Assembly: GCA_041663205.1 (NCBI GenBank)
Contig: JBAZQZ010000010.1
Span: 1-35,212, forward strand
Length of the DNA stretch: 35,212 bases
Direction: 5' to 3'
From: UM-FILTER-38-24 sp041663205
Lineage (GTDB): Bacteria > Patescibacteriota > Gracilibacteria > UBA1369 > LOWO2-01-FULL-3
Position 1 is the stretch's first letter. Each line of letters begins with the position of its first letter. Below, piece by piece: positions 5,723 through 13,236 of this stretch. The translations under genes and the position numbers were made by a program. Under the pieces are notes generated by a model that did not search any database, was not told the DNA's origin, and saw only the letters and a list, made by a program, of their open reading frames with translations.

Positions 5723-7357
5723 ATGGCAAAGCAAATTAGATTTGGAGATGATGCAAGGCAAAGACTTTTGGCGGGTGTTGAAAAGTTGGCGAAGGCGGTG
5801 AAAATCACGCTCGGGCCAAAAGGGCGAAATGTCGTTTTGGACAAAAAATACGGCTCACCGCTTATCACAAATGACGGGGTGACAATTGCAAAAGAGATTG
5901 AACTTCCGGATGCTTATGAAAATATGGGAGTTGCGATGGTGAAGGAGGTTGCGACAAAGACGAATGACGTTGCGGGAGATGGGACGACGACCGCGACAGT
6001 GCTTGCGGAAGCCATTATTAAAGAAGGGTTGAGGAATCTTACCGCCGGTGCGAATCCGATGAAACTCAAAAGTGGGATTGAAAAAGCTGTGAAACATCTT
6101 ACTGCGGCTTTGAGTGAAATGGCGATTGATGTCGGGAACAGCAAAGAAATGATTGAGCAGGTTGCGACGATTTCCGCGCAGGATCCTGCGATCGGAAAGC
6201 TTATCGCGGAGATTATGGAAATGGTTGGGAATGACGGAGTTGTGCAGGTTGAGGAATCGCAGACGATGGGGCTTGAGAAAGAGATTGTGGAAGGAATGCA
6301 ATTTGATAACGGGTATATTTCGGCTTATTTCGTGACGGATCCTTCGAGGATGGAGGCGGTGTATAGCGATGCGAAAATTTTAATTACGGATAAAAAGATT
6401 TCTTCGGTTCAGGAGCTTATTCCCGTGCTTGAAAAAGTCGCGCAAACGGGACGAAAGGAAATTGTGATTATTGCGGAAGATGTTGATGGGGAGGCTTTGG
6501 CGACGCTTGTTTTGAATAAACTTCGCGGAATTTTTAATATTCTTGCGGTGAAGGCTCCGGGGTTTGGAGAACGCAGAAAAGATATGTTAAAAGATATTGC
6601 TGTTTTGACCGGGGGAACTGTCATTAGCGATGAAATCGGACTTAAACTTGAGAATGTAGAGCTTGAACATCTTGGAGAGGCGCGAAAAATTGTGGCTGAT
6701 AAAGATCATACGACTATTGTTGAAGGGAAGGGAAAAAAGAAAGCGATTGAGGCGAGAGTTGAGGAAATCAAAGTTGTGTTGTCAAAAGCGACTTCGGATT
6801 TCGACAAGGATAAATTGAAAGAGAGATTGGCGAAACTTGGCGGTGGAATCGGACTTATCAAGGTTGGTGCGGCGAGCGAGCTTGAGCTTAAAGAAAAGAA
6901 ACTTCGAATCGAGGATGCTTTGAATGCGACTCGTGCGGCTGTTGCCGAGGGAATTGTTTCCGGAGGTGGAGTTGCGCTTTTGCTTGCGGGAAAATCTTTG
7001 GAGCATTTGAAAGGTGATTGTCAGGACGAAAATACCGGAATTAATATTATAAAAAGTGTTTTGTCTGCGCCATTAAGACAAATTGCGGAGAATGCGGGGA
7101 AAGAGGGAAGTGTTGTGATTGATAAAGTTTTGAGTGCGAAAGACGGGGTTGGTTATGATGCCGATAAAGATGAATATGTCGATATGGTGAAGGCCGGAAT
7201 TATTGATCCGAAAATGGTGGTTCGCAGTGCAATCGAAAATGCGGCCAGCGTCGCGGCGATTTTCCTCACAATGGAATGTGCGGTTTGCGATTTGCCTGAG
7301 GAGAAAAAATGTTGTGGGGGTGGTGGGCATGGTGAAAATGCATCTGCGGTTTATTGA
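5723..7357 (+). CDS. groEL: Chaperonin GroEL (60 kDa)
   Basis: GroEL is the ATP-dependent double-ring chaperonin. The 544-residue length and full domain order are normal: equatorial ATP site with GDGTTT at 85-90, KITLGPKGRNV near 27-37, apical domain, and the second equatorial half with VSGGGVALL near 411. The C-terminal tail does not show the usual Gly-Gly-Met repeats; it ends in a Cys-Cys-Gly4-His-Gly segment and then ENASAVY. The ATG follows an AT-rich stretch with no ribosome-binding site. It is probably cotranscribed with groES through the palindrome at 5552-5694. A copy of the 98-bp repeat lies 118 bp downstream. Confidence 0.97.
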   Translation: MAKQIRFGDDARQRLLAGVEKLAKAVKITLGPKGRNVVLDKKYGSPLITNDGVTIAKEIELPDAYENMGVAMVKEVATKTNDVAGDGTTTATVLAEAIIKEGLRNLTAGANPMKLKSGIEKAVKHLTAALSEMAIDVGNSKEMIEQVATISAQDPAIGKLIAEIMEMVGNDGVVQVEESQTMGLEKEIVEGMQFDNGYISAYFVTDPSRMEAVYSDAKILITDKKISSVQELIPVLEKVAQTGRKEIVIIAEDVDGEALATLVLNKLRGIFNILAVKAPGFGERRKDMLKDIAVLTGGTVISDEIGLKLENVELEHLGEARKIVADKDHTTIVEGKGKKKAIEARVEEIKVVLSKATSDFDKDKLKERLAKLGGGIGLIKVGAASELELKEKKLRIEDALNATRAAVAEGIVSGGGVALLLAGKSLEHLKGDCQDENTGINIIKSVLSAPLRQIAENAGKEGSVVIDKVLSAKDGVGYDADKDEYVDMVKAGIIDPKMVVRSAIENAASVAAIFLTMECAVCDLPEEKKCCGGGGHGENASAVY

Positions 7358-7775
7358 TGTTAGTGAGATTGTTGTAAGGAGAGGGAGGACGGGATGGGGG
7401 AGTGATGCAGAATGTTGTGGGGGGAAGGAGTGGAAAGGAGTGGAGTGGGTGGACGAAGGGGTGTGGTTTTGTTGGTCTTGACCCGTGTGCTTTGTGTTTT
7501 GTAAGTTAACGCGCGCGTTAACAATATTTTTTGCTTGTTTTTGGCTTGTGTATGCCAGGAGTGAGGCGTTGGGCGCGGAGAGGATTTGAGGAGGTTTGAT
7601 TTTGAGGATGGGTTTTGGGATATTTGATTCTTTATGGAGGCTGATGTGTGGGTGAATTTTAGATGGAATTGCAATTTTTTCTGAGAAGATTTTCTTTGGA
7701 GTATGCTGTTATTTTTCTTGCGGAATAAGGCGGTGTTGTAGTATTGTTTTCACTGTGTAAATTTAAAATAAAAAA
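7358..7775. other. Intergenic region: G-rich stretch, repeat copy 3, unmarked promoter
   Basis: This gap of 418 bp holds a strongly purine/G-rich stretch on the plus strand (about 7376-7462, with G runs at 7383-7385, 7391-7393, 7396-7400 and 7419-7424), the third copy of the 98-bp repeat (7476-7573), and about 200 bp of AT-rich DNA before the next gene. The promoter of the gene at 7776 must lie in this last part, but I see only weak candidate boxes. No gene is supported. Confidence 0.5.
7476..7573 (+). repeat. 98-bp structured intergenic repeat, copy 3
   Basis: It is an ungapped match to copies 1 and 2. It carries the perfect 18-bp palindrome GTTAACGCGCGCGTTAAC (7505-7522) followed by a T-rich stretch, and then TGGC(N8)GCCA. 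It lies downstream of groEL, and the G8 tract seen after copies 1 and 2 is absent. Confidence 0.8.
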
Positions 7776-9560
7776 ATGAGCAATAAAAAATATTTTTTCA
7801 AGTTGGTCGCCGCTGTTTTGTTGGTGACTTTTTTGTTTACTTCGTTCGTGGTGTCTACGGCGGTTGGGGCGACGACGAGTTCGGATTGGCTTATTGAGGA
7901 TGAGTCTTTTTTGGATGTTGAGTATGTAAGGCCGGCAAAGAAAACTCCTGAAGAATTAGCGGCGGAAAGAGAGGCTGCTGCTAGGGCTGCGCAAGAGGCG
8001 GCGGAGAGAGAAGCGGCGGCGAAGGCAGCAGCGGAGAAGGCTGCGGCGGAAAAGGCTGCACAAGAAGCTGCAGAAAAGGCAGCGGCTCAAGAAGCGGCAG
8101 AAAAAGCAGCGGCAGAGAAAGCGGCGCAAGAAGCTGCGGCAGAGAAAGCTGCGGCGGAGAAAGCGGCACAAGAAGCGGCGGCAGAGAAAGCTGCGGCGGA
8201 GAAGGCGGCACAAGAAGCTGCGGCAGAGAAGGCGGCGCAAGAAGCTGCTGCAGAAAAAGCAGCGGCGGAGAAGGCGGCGCAAGAAGCGGCTGCAGAAAAA
8301 GCAGCGGCGGAGAAGGCGGCGCAAGAAGCGGCTGAGAAAGCAGCGGCGGAGAAGGCGGCACAAGAAGCGGCAGAGAAAGCAAAACTTGCGGAAGTTTCAA
8401 CAAAATCTTTGATCACTGCGGTTGAGGAGAATAAAGGTGAGCCGGTGCTTGTTTATGCCGGGTTGGGGCAATCTTTTGAAATGGAAACTTTTTCTGATGC
8501 TAAGATAGTTGAGAGTCTTGATGCTGTTGGGATAGTTTTAACTGACAAAAATCAGAATGGACTCCATGACGATGCGGAAGCCGAATTATCTGCAAAGGTG
8601 GCCGATGGACAAATACCTTTTGATCAGGCCAAGAAGGAGGAGTTGGCCAAGAAAGCCAGTGTTCCCGAGGTTGTGCCCGGAGAAAAGATCGGAGTCGGTT
8701 TCGTTCCTAAAATAATGTCAAATGTTGATGCTCCACAAATTGTTGGAGATAAGCCACTTCTTAAGGTGGTGGGGGAGGCTGAAGTAAAATTGACATATGA
8801 AGTTGTTGATGTGAATGGAAAAGTTGTGTCCAAGGGATCTGCAAAAACTGACGAAAACGGGCTTGCGACTCCGAAGATTCAGCTCCCGGGTAATGGGGAT
8901 TTTACTATTAAGATTTCCGATCAAAATGGGAAGGCTGTCAGTTCACAGAAGGTTATTTCAAATGTAGATAAAGTTCCGGCTGCTCCGAGGAAATTGTCGC
9001 TTGTGAGCATGAACCCTCCGGACACTAATCCCAAGAAACCGGTGGAGAACAAGGTTGGTGAATCTTCCATGAACCCGCCTGACACTAATCCCAAGAAACC
9101 GGTGGAGAACAAGGTCGGCAAATCTTTCATGAATCCTCCTGACACAAAGACGACTGATCTTGCTTATGTTCAGGCTTCGGTGCTTGGTGTGGGGGAGGCG
9201 GTGGAGGTTCCCACGACGGATTTTGATGTTGTTCAATATCTCATACAGTCTTATATTTATGAATTTTTCCCTTATCTGGATCCGAACGTCGAAGATGTTT
9301 TTGCGGCGGCGGGGCTTAATGTCGTGCAAGGTGAAGTTCCTCAGGTTATTGAGGGATATGCTGAACCCGGAGCGATGATATTTGTTACATGGAAGAGCAA
9401 AATCGGTTATTCGATTGTGATGTCCGATGCGGCGCAAGGTAAATTCATAGCTGAAGTGCCTGCGGATCTTCCAAAAGGTGACCACGAAGTGATTGCGTTT
9501 GTTTATGACCCGGATAATAATTTCGTTGGAAATATCTCTTCGTTCTTTTTCAGGAAATAA
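7776..9560 (+). CDS. Large secreted protein with long Ala/Glu/Lys helix and beta domains
   Basis: This 594-residue protein has a signal peptide at 1-32 (hydrophobic core, then VGA). Residues about 60-204 are an almost pure Ala/Glu/Lys/Gln tract built on AAEKAAQEA-type units, expected to form a long rigid single helix or coiled coil. After it comes a segment with a calcium-loop-like DKNQNGLHDDAEAE (about 257-270), beta-rich Ig/Big-like parts (about 300-400 and 500-594), and two full copies plus a partial third of a 20-residue unit starting MNPPDTNPKKP (from 412). The layout suggests a surface stalk or adhesin that spans the wall. No sorting signal or membrane anchor is visible at the C-terminus. 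The function is inferred from architecture only. Confidence 0.75.
   Translation: MSNKKYFFKLVAAVLLVTFLFTSFVVSTAVGATTSSDWLIEDESFLDVEYVRPAKKTPEELAAEREAAARAAQEAAEREAAAKAAAEKAAAEKAAQEAAEKAAAQEAAEKAAAEKAAQEAAAEKAAAEKAAQEAAAEKAAAEKAAQEAAAEKAAQEAAAEKAAAEKAAQEAAAEKAAAEKAAQEAAEKAAAEKAAQEAAEKAKLAEVSTKSLITAVEENKGEPVLVYAGLGQSFEMETFSDAKIVESLDAVGIVLTDKNQNGLHDDAEAELSAKVADGQIPFDQAKKEELAKKASVPEVVPGEKIGVGFVPKIMSNVDAPQIVGDKPLLKVVGEAEVKLTYEVVDVNGKVVSKGSAKTDENGLATPKIQLPGNGDFTIKISDQNGKAVSSQKVISNVDKVPAAPRKLSLVSMNPPDTNPKKPVENKVGESSMNPPDTNPKKPVENKVGKSFMNPPDTKTTDLAYVQASVLGVGEAVEVPTTDFDVVQYLIQSYIYEFFPYLDPNVEDVFAAAGLNVVQGEVPQVIEGYAEPGAMIFVTWKSKIGYSIVMSDAAQGKFIAEVPADLPKGDHEVIAFVYDPDNNFVGNISSFFFRK
7966..8391 (+). repeat. 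Ala/Glu/Lys-coding low-complexity tandem repeat
   Basis: Degenerate units of roughly 24-39 bp encode AAEKAAQEA variants. Long stretches are near-identical at the DNA level (for example around 8140-8350), so the tract could change length by recombination without frame loss. All six frames stay open here because of composition; only the plus frame is coding. Confidence 0.85.
9009..9146 (+). repeat. 60-bp in-frame tandem repeat
   Basis: The units start at 9009, 9069 and 9129 (the third is partial). Each encodes MNPPDTNPKKPVENKVG plus three residues. Units 1 and 2 are nearly identical. Confidence 0.9.
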
Positions 9561-9578
9561 AAATTAACATGTTTTTGT

Positions 9579-9986
9579 ATGTATAATGACGATGATATCA
9601 TTGATTTAAGGGGAAAACGTGCGAAGGACGAAGGTGTTGAATTTCGCATAGGGCGTGGCACGACGGTCAATGACAAAGAGGAAAATAAAGTCGTCGGTGC
9701 GATGGGGGCGTCTTCGATTTCCGTGGCGGAAGAAGAAAATTTGAAGCCGAATGACAAGGTCAAACTCAAATTTGATAAGTTTGTGAATTTGATTGCGACG
9801 CATGCATATGAGGATGTTGTGCAAAAACATGCGGATGACGATATTATTATTTCGACCGACCTTTTGGCGGATATTGCGAATGCGCACGACGAAGAAGAAA
9901 GCGACAGCGGACACAAAGTCCCTTTGATTTTTATCATAGGGATTGTGCTTGGTGTAGCCCTTACTTTTATTTTGATAAAAATGTAA
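9579..9986 (+). CDS. Small acidic tail-anchored membrane protein
   Basis: This 135-residue protein has no recognised family. Residues 1-110 are hydrophilic and acidic, with no signal peptide. The C-terminus is one membrane helix (about 113-133: IFIIGIVLGVALTFILI) ending in Lys-Met, so the protein would be tail-anchored with its body in the cytoplasm. It sits 18 bp after the large secreted protein and 16 bp before pyrH, so it probably belongs to the pyrH-frr-rseP transcription unit. The ATG at 9579 is the first in frame. A membrane-associated adaptor is possible, but no partner is evident. Confidence 0.65.
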   Translation: MYNDDDIIDLRGKRAKDEGVEFRIGRGTTVNDKEENKVVGAMGASSISVAEEENLKPNDKVKLKFDKFVNLIATHAYEDVVQKHADDDIIISTDLLADIANAHDEEESDSGHKVPLIFIIGIVLGVALTFILIKM

Positions 9987-10002
9987 TTTTTAATTTACCA
10001 GG

Positions 10003-10719
10003 ATGCCAAAATTAAAATATAAAAGAATTTTGCTGAAACTTTCCGGGGAGGTTTTCAAGGGAGATCTTGCGGCGGGAATTGACGGGAATATTTTGATGAA
10101 TTTTGCGAAGGATATAAAAAAACTTCAGGACATGGGAGTTCAAGTCGGAATCGTGATCGGTGGCGGAAATATTTGGAGATTTCGTGATTTTCAGCATTTG
10201 AAACTTGATCGTGTTACTTCGGATTCTATCGGAATGTTGGCAACGTGTATGAATTCTTTGGCGCTTGAGTCTGCGCTAAAATCTGCTGGTGCGGATGTGC
10301 GTGCGGTTACAAATTTCCCTTGTGAAAAGGCGATGGAAACTTATATTCCGAAACGTGCGCAGACGCATTTGAAAAAAGGACGAATCGTGATTTTCGCGGG
10401 TGGAACGGGGCATCCGTTTTTTACGACGGACAGTGCGGCGGCCTTAATGGCGCTTGAAATGGGCTGTGACGTTTTGCTTAAAGCAACAAAAGTCGACTAT
10501 GTTTACGACAAAGATCCGATGAAATTCAAGAATGCGAAAAAATTTACGAAGATGACTTTTATGCAAGTGCTTGAGCAAAAACTCGGGGTAATGGATTTGA
10601 CTTGTGCAAGTATGTGCATGGACGGAAATATGCCGATGGTTGTTTTTAATCTTGAGAAAGCCGGAAATATTGAGAAAGTCGTGAAAGGTGAGACAATCGG
10701 AACTCTTATTACAAATTAA
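10003..10719 (+). CDS. pyrH: UMP kinase (uridylate kinase)
   Basis: PyrH phosphorylates UMP to UDP in pyrimidine nucleotide synthesis. It is a hexameric enzyme of the amino-acid kinase family, unrelated to eukaryotic UMP kinases. The 238-residue length is typical. Family motifs are in order: LKLSGEVFKG near residue 11, the glycine loop VIGGGNIWR near 51, FAGGTGHPFFTTDSAAA near 132-148, and KVDYVYDKDPMK near 164. It is followed 17 bp later by frr, the conserved pyrH-frr order of many bacteria. Confidence 0.97.
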   Translation: MPKLKYKRILLKLSGEVFKGDLAAGIDGNILMNFAKDIKKLQDMGVQVGIVIGGGNIWRFRDFQHLKLDRVTSDSIGMLATCMNSLALESALKSAGADVRAVTNFPCEKAMETYIPKRAQTHLKKGRIVIFAGGTGHPFFTTDSAAALMALEMGCDVLLKATKVDYVYDKDPMKFKNAKKFTKMTFMQVLEQKLGVMDLTCASMCMDGNMPMVVFNLEKAGNIEKVVKGETIGTLITN

Positions 10720-10736
10720 AATTTAACAAAATTTAT

Positions 10737-11297
10737 ATGACGACAAATGATGTTATTTCAGATGCGGTCAAGGAGTTTGAAAAAGTTATTGTGCATTTGA
10801 AGGAGGAGTTTTCGAGACTCCAAATCGGGCGGGCGAGCGCAGGGCTTGTTGAAGGCGCAAACGTTGAGATGTACGGGGTTACTCAGCCTTTGAAAAATCT
10901 TGCGAATATTTCGATTCCCGATCCGAGATTGATTATGATTCAACCGTGGGATAAGAGTGCGATTGTGCATATCGAGAAGGCGATTGTGTCCATGGGAACT
11001 GGCTTGAATCCTGTCAGCGACGGGGTTTGCGTGAGAGTGCCGATTCCGCCTTTGACGGAGGAAAGAAGGACGGATTTAACAAAACATGTTAAACGTCTTG
11101 CCGAGGAGGCGAGAATTTCCGTCAGAACCGCAAGGCAGGATGCGCTTGGGGTTTTCAAGAGGTTGAAGGCTGATAACGAAATTACGGAAGATGATGTTTT
11201 TTCGTCCGAGAAAGCTTTGCAGGTGAAGGTCGAAGATTTTAATAAAAAAATCGATGATCTTACCGTTGCGAAAGAAAAAGATGTTATGACAGTTTAA
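10737..11297 (+). CDS. frr: Ribosome recycling factor
   Basis: RRF works with EF-G to split the post-termination ribosome. At 186 residues it is the standard length. The sequence has the RRF signature: LQIGRASAGLVEGANVEMYG, then the domain II strand region (LKNLANISIPDPRLIMIQPWD), PIPPLTEERRTDLTKHVKRL and the C-terminal helix. The start ATG follows an A/T-rich leader without a ribosome-binding site. The gap to rseP is 10 bp, which supports one transcript. Confidence 0.97.
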   Translation: MTTNDVISDAVKEFEKVIVHLKEEFSRLQIGRASAGLVEGANVEMYGVTQPLKNLANISIPDPRLIMIQPWDKSAIVHIEKAIVSMGTGLNPVSDGVCVRVPIPPLTEERRTDLTKHVKRLAEEARISVRTARQDALGVFKRLKADNEITEDDVFSSEKALQVKVEDFNKKIDDLTVAKEKDVMTV

Positions 11298-11307
11298 CCT
11301 TATTCCT

Positions 11308-12936
11308 ATGACTTATGTTTTTACCGCTGTGGTGTTTATCGTGATTTTCTCGCTACTGATTTTGATTCACGAGTTTGGTCATTTTTGGGCGGCGAAAAGG
11401 TCGGGAATAAAAGTCGAGGAGTTCGGGCTCGGGCTTCCTCCGCGGATTTGGGGGAAGAGATTCGGCGAGACGTTATATTCTTTTAATTGGATTCCGTTTG
11501 GCGGATTTGTAAGGCTTTTCGGTGAGGACAGTTACGATCCGGATGTCATTAAAAAGAAAAGAAGTTTTGCGGCGGCGAGTGCGCGAAACAGATTTAAAGT
11601 TGCGATTGCAGGTGTTTTTATGAATTTCTTTTTGGCGTGGTTGCTTTTGTCGATTGGATTTTCTTTCGGTATGAAGCCACTTATCGGGCCTGATGAGGTT
11701 TTTGATTATGTCAGTTCCGGGAATGTTCAATTGGTTGAGGGAATAAAAATCAAGGACATAGTGAAAGACAGTTTGGCGCAATATGTGGGGATGAAGAAGG
11801 ATGATTTGATTTATCTTTTGGACGGGAAAATTGTCGGGGAGGAGTTTTTGATGAGAATGAATGCGAATCCGGTCGGGGTTTATAAAGTGAGAAGGGGAGA
11901 GGAGACTATGTCTTATGAAGTGACCGCCGAGATGGTTGAAAAAACGGGCTTGAAGACGCTTGGAATTGTTTTGGGTGACACCACGGCGTTTCCGAGGATA
12001 GAGGTTTTTAAAGTCGATCCGTATGGGCCGCATTACAGATACGGGCTTCGTGACGGTGATACTATTTTGAGCGTGAACGGGAAACAAGTTTATTATGTCG
12101 ATCAATTCGAGTCTTTTGTGCGTGGAGTAAGTCCGCTTGAATATGAGGTTTACAGAAACGGTGAAAGGCAAAAAGTGATTGTTGAGGCGCCACAGACGAG
12201 GAAAATTATTGCTTCCGACGTTTTGGCCGGCAGTCCTGCGGCAAAGGCCGGAATCAAGGTTCGGGATATTATTTTGTCGGTGAACGGGAAAAATGTGACC
12301 GACAGTTTGGAGCTTATTAAATATGTCGAAGAGCATGAGGCTGAGGTTATTTCTTATGCCGTGGAACGCGATGGGACCAAATTATTTTTTGAAATAAAAC
12401 CGGAAAACAAAAAAATCGGAGTGCTTTTGTCCGAGCTCATGACTTACACGAGTTTTCAGGATGTGAGTCTTTATAACGTGAATGTCGTTTCTTCTGTCGC
12501 GGAGGTTAAGGACGAGAAATATCCTGTTCACGTAGCGGTTTATAAGTCTTTTGTTGAGATGGTGAAAGTGTCGAAACTTACGGCTGAGGCTTTTGGTTCT
12601 TTTGTCGGTGGTTTTGTGACGAGCGGAGAGGTTCCGGACGGAGTTTCCGGGCCTGTCGGGATTGCGAGGATGACTCATGTTTTTGCGCAGGAGGGCGTGA
12701 TTTCTTTGATAAGGTTCATGGCGATTTTATCCCTAAGCTTAGCCGTTATAAACGTGCTTCCTTTTCCCGGACTTGATGGTGGAAGAATTCTTTTTATTGT
12801 CGGGGAAGTTGTTTTAGGCAGAAGAATAAGCCGAAAAATCGAATCAAGGATTCATGTTTTGGGATATTTTCTAATACTACTTTTGATATTTGTCGTTACG
12901 TATAGCGACATAGTTCGATTGATCAAAGGGGTGTAG
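11308..12936 (+). CDS. rseP: Site-2 intramembrane metalloprotease RseP, three PDZ-like domains
   Basis: This enzyme cleaves membrane-embedded substrates such as anti-sigma factors or signal-peptide remnants. The zinc site HEFGH is at residues 21-25 in the first membrane helix, and the second metal-ligand motif NVLPFPGLDGG is at 482-492. Between the membrane parts are three PDZ-like modules (about 146-206, 229-290 and 299-364); modules 2 and 3 each carry a GDTILSVNGK / RDIILSVNGK core. Usual family members have one or two PDZ domains and about 350-450 residues, so 542 residues with three modules is long. It is the last gene of the pyrH-frr operon. No anti-sigma factor substrate is seen nearby. 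Confidence 0.92.
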   Translation: MTYVFTAVVFIVIFSLLILIHEFGHFWAAKRSGIKVEEFGLGLPPRIWGKRFGETLYSFNWIPFGGFVRLFGEDSYDPDVIKKKRSFAAASARNRFKVAIAGVFMNFFLAWLLLSIGFSFGMKPLIGPDEVFDYVSSGNVQLVEGIKIKDIVKDSLAQYVGMKKDDLIYLLDGKIVGEEFLMRMNANPVGVYKVRRGEETMSYEVTAEMVEKTGLKTLGIVLGDTTAFPRIEVFKVDPYGPHYRYGLRDGDTILSVNGKQVYYVDQFESFVRGVSPLEYEVYRNGERQKVIVEAPQTRKIIASDVLAGSPAAKAGIKVRDIILSVNGKNVTDSLELIKYVEEHEAEVISYAVERDGTKLFFEIKPENKKIGVLLSELMTYTSFQDVSLYNVNVVSSVAEVKDEKYPVHVAVYKSFVEMVKVSKLTAEAFGSFVGGFVTSGEVPDGVSGPVGIARMTHVFAQEGVISLIRFMAILSLSLAVINVLPFPGLDGGRILFIVGEVVLGRRISRKIESRIHVLGYFLILLLIFVVTYSDIVRLIKGV

Positions 12937-13236
12937 TGGAATTTTTCTACAGATGGTGTTTCGCGAATTCTTTTAAGGGATGCGATGTTTCTTGTTTGTG
13001 GTTTTTTTGGAGTTGCGGTGGTTGTCAAATATGTGATGTGGGATGATTGCGGGGAGGCGAGATGTGTTGTTTAATTTTGAGTTTTTTCTAAATATCGTAT
13101 GGGTGGTGTAGAAAATGTCTACTAGTGGTATATGGCTTATTTAGGGGGAAAGCTCTTGTGTCGGAGGGGAAAAATAAATAGTATTTGGGTTGCAAGAATT
13201 TTTTAGGTGTTTCATATTTTTTTAATTTTTCCGACC
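12937..13236. other. Intergenic region upstream of dnaA
   Basis: This 300-bp AT-rich gap contains a short inverted repeat GTAGA-AAATG-TCTAC near 13109-13123 and a possible dnaA promoter at 13190-13218. I find no TTATNCACA DnaA boxes or 13-mer array, so there is no evidence for oriC here despite the position beside dnaA. No gene is supported. Confidence 0.5.
13190..13218 (+). promoter_or_regulatory. Possible dnaA promoter
   Basis: TTGCAA (13190-13195), a 17-bp spacer and CATATT (13213-13218). If used, transcription starts near 13225, 12 bases before the ATG at 13237, and the in-frame GTG at 13207 would be outside the mRNA. The boxes are only moderate matches. Confidence 0.35.

Noticed and set aside
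7956..8416. Three long minus-strand open frames opposite the AEK tract
   Set aside because: They are composition artefacts of the repetitive GC-rich codons; the predicted products are Leu/Arg/Cys or Ala/Ser homopolymer-like.
12937..13236. Possible oriC beside dnaA
   Set aside because: No DnaA-box cluster or AT-rich 13-mers found here or after dnaA.
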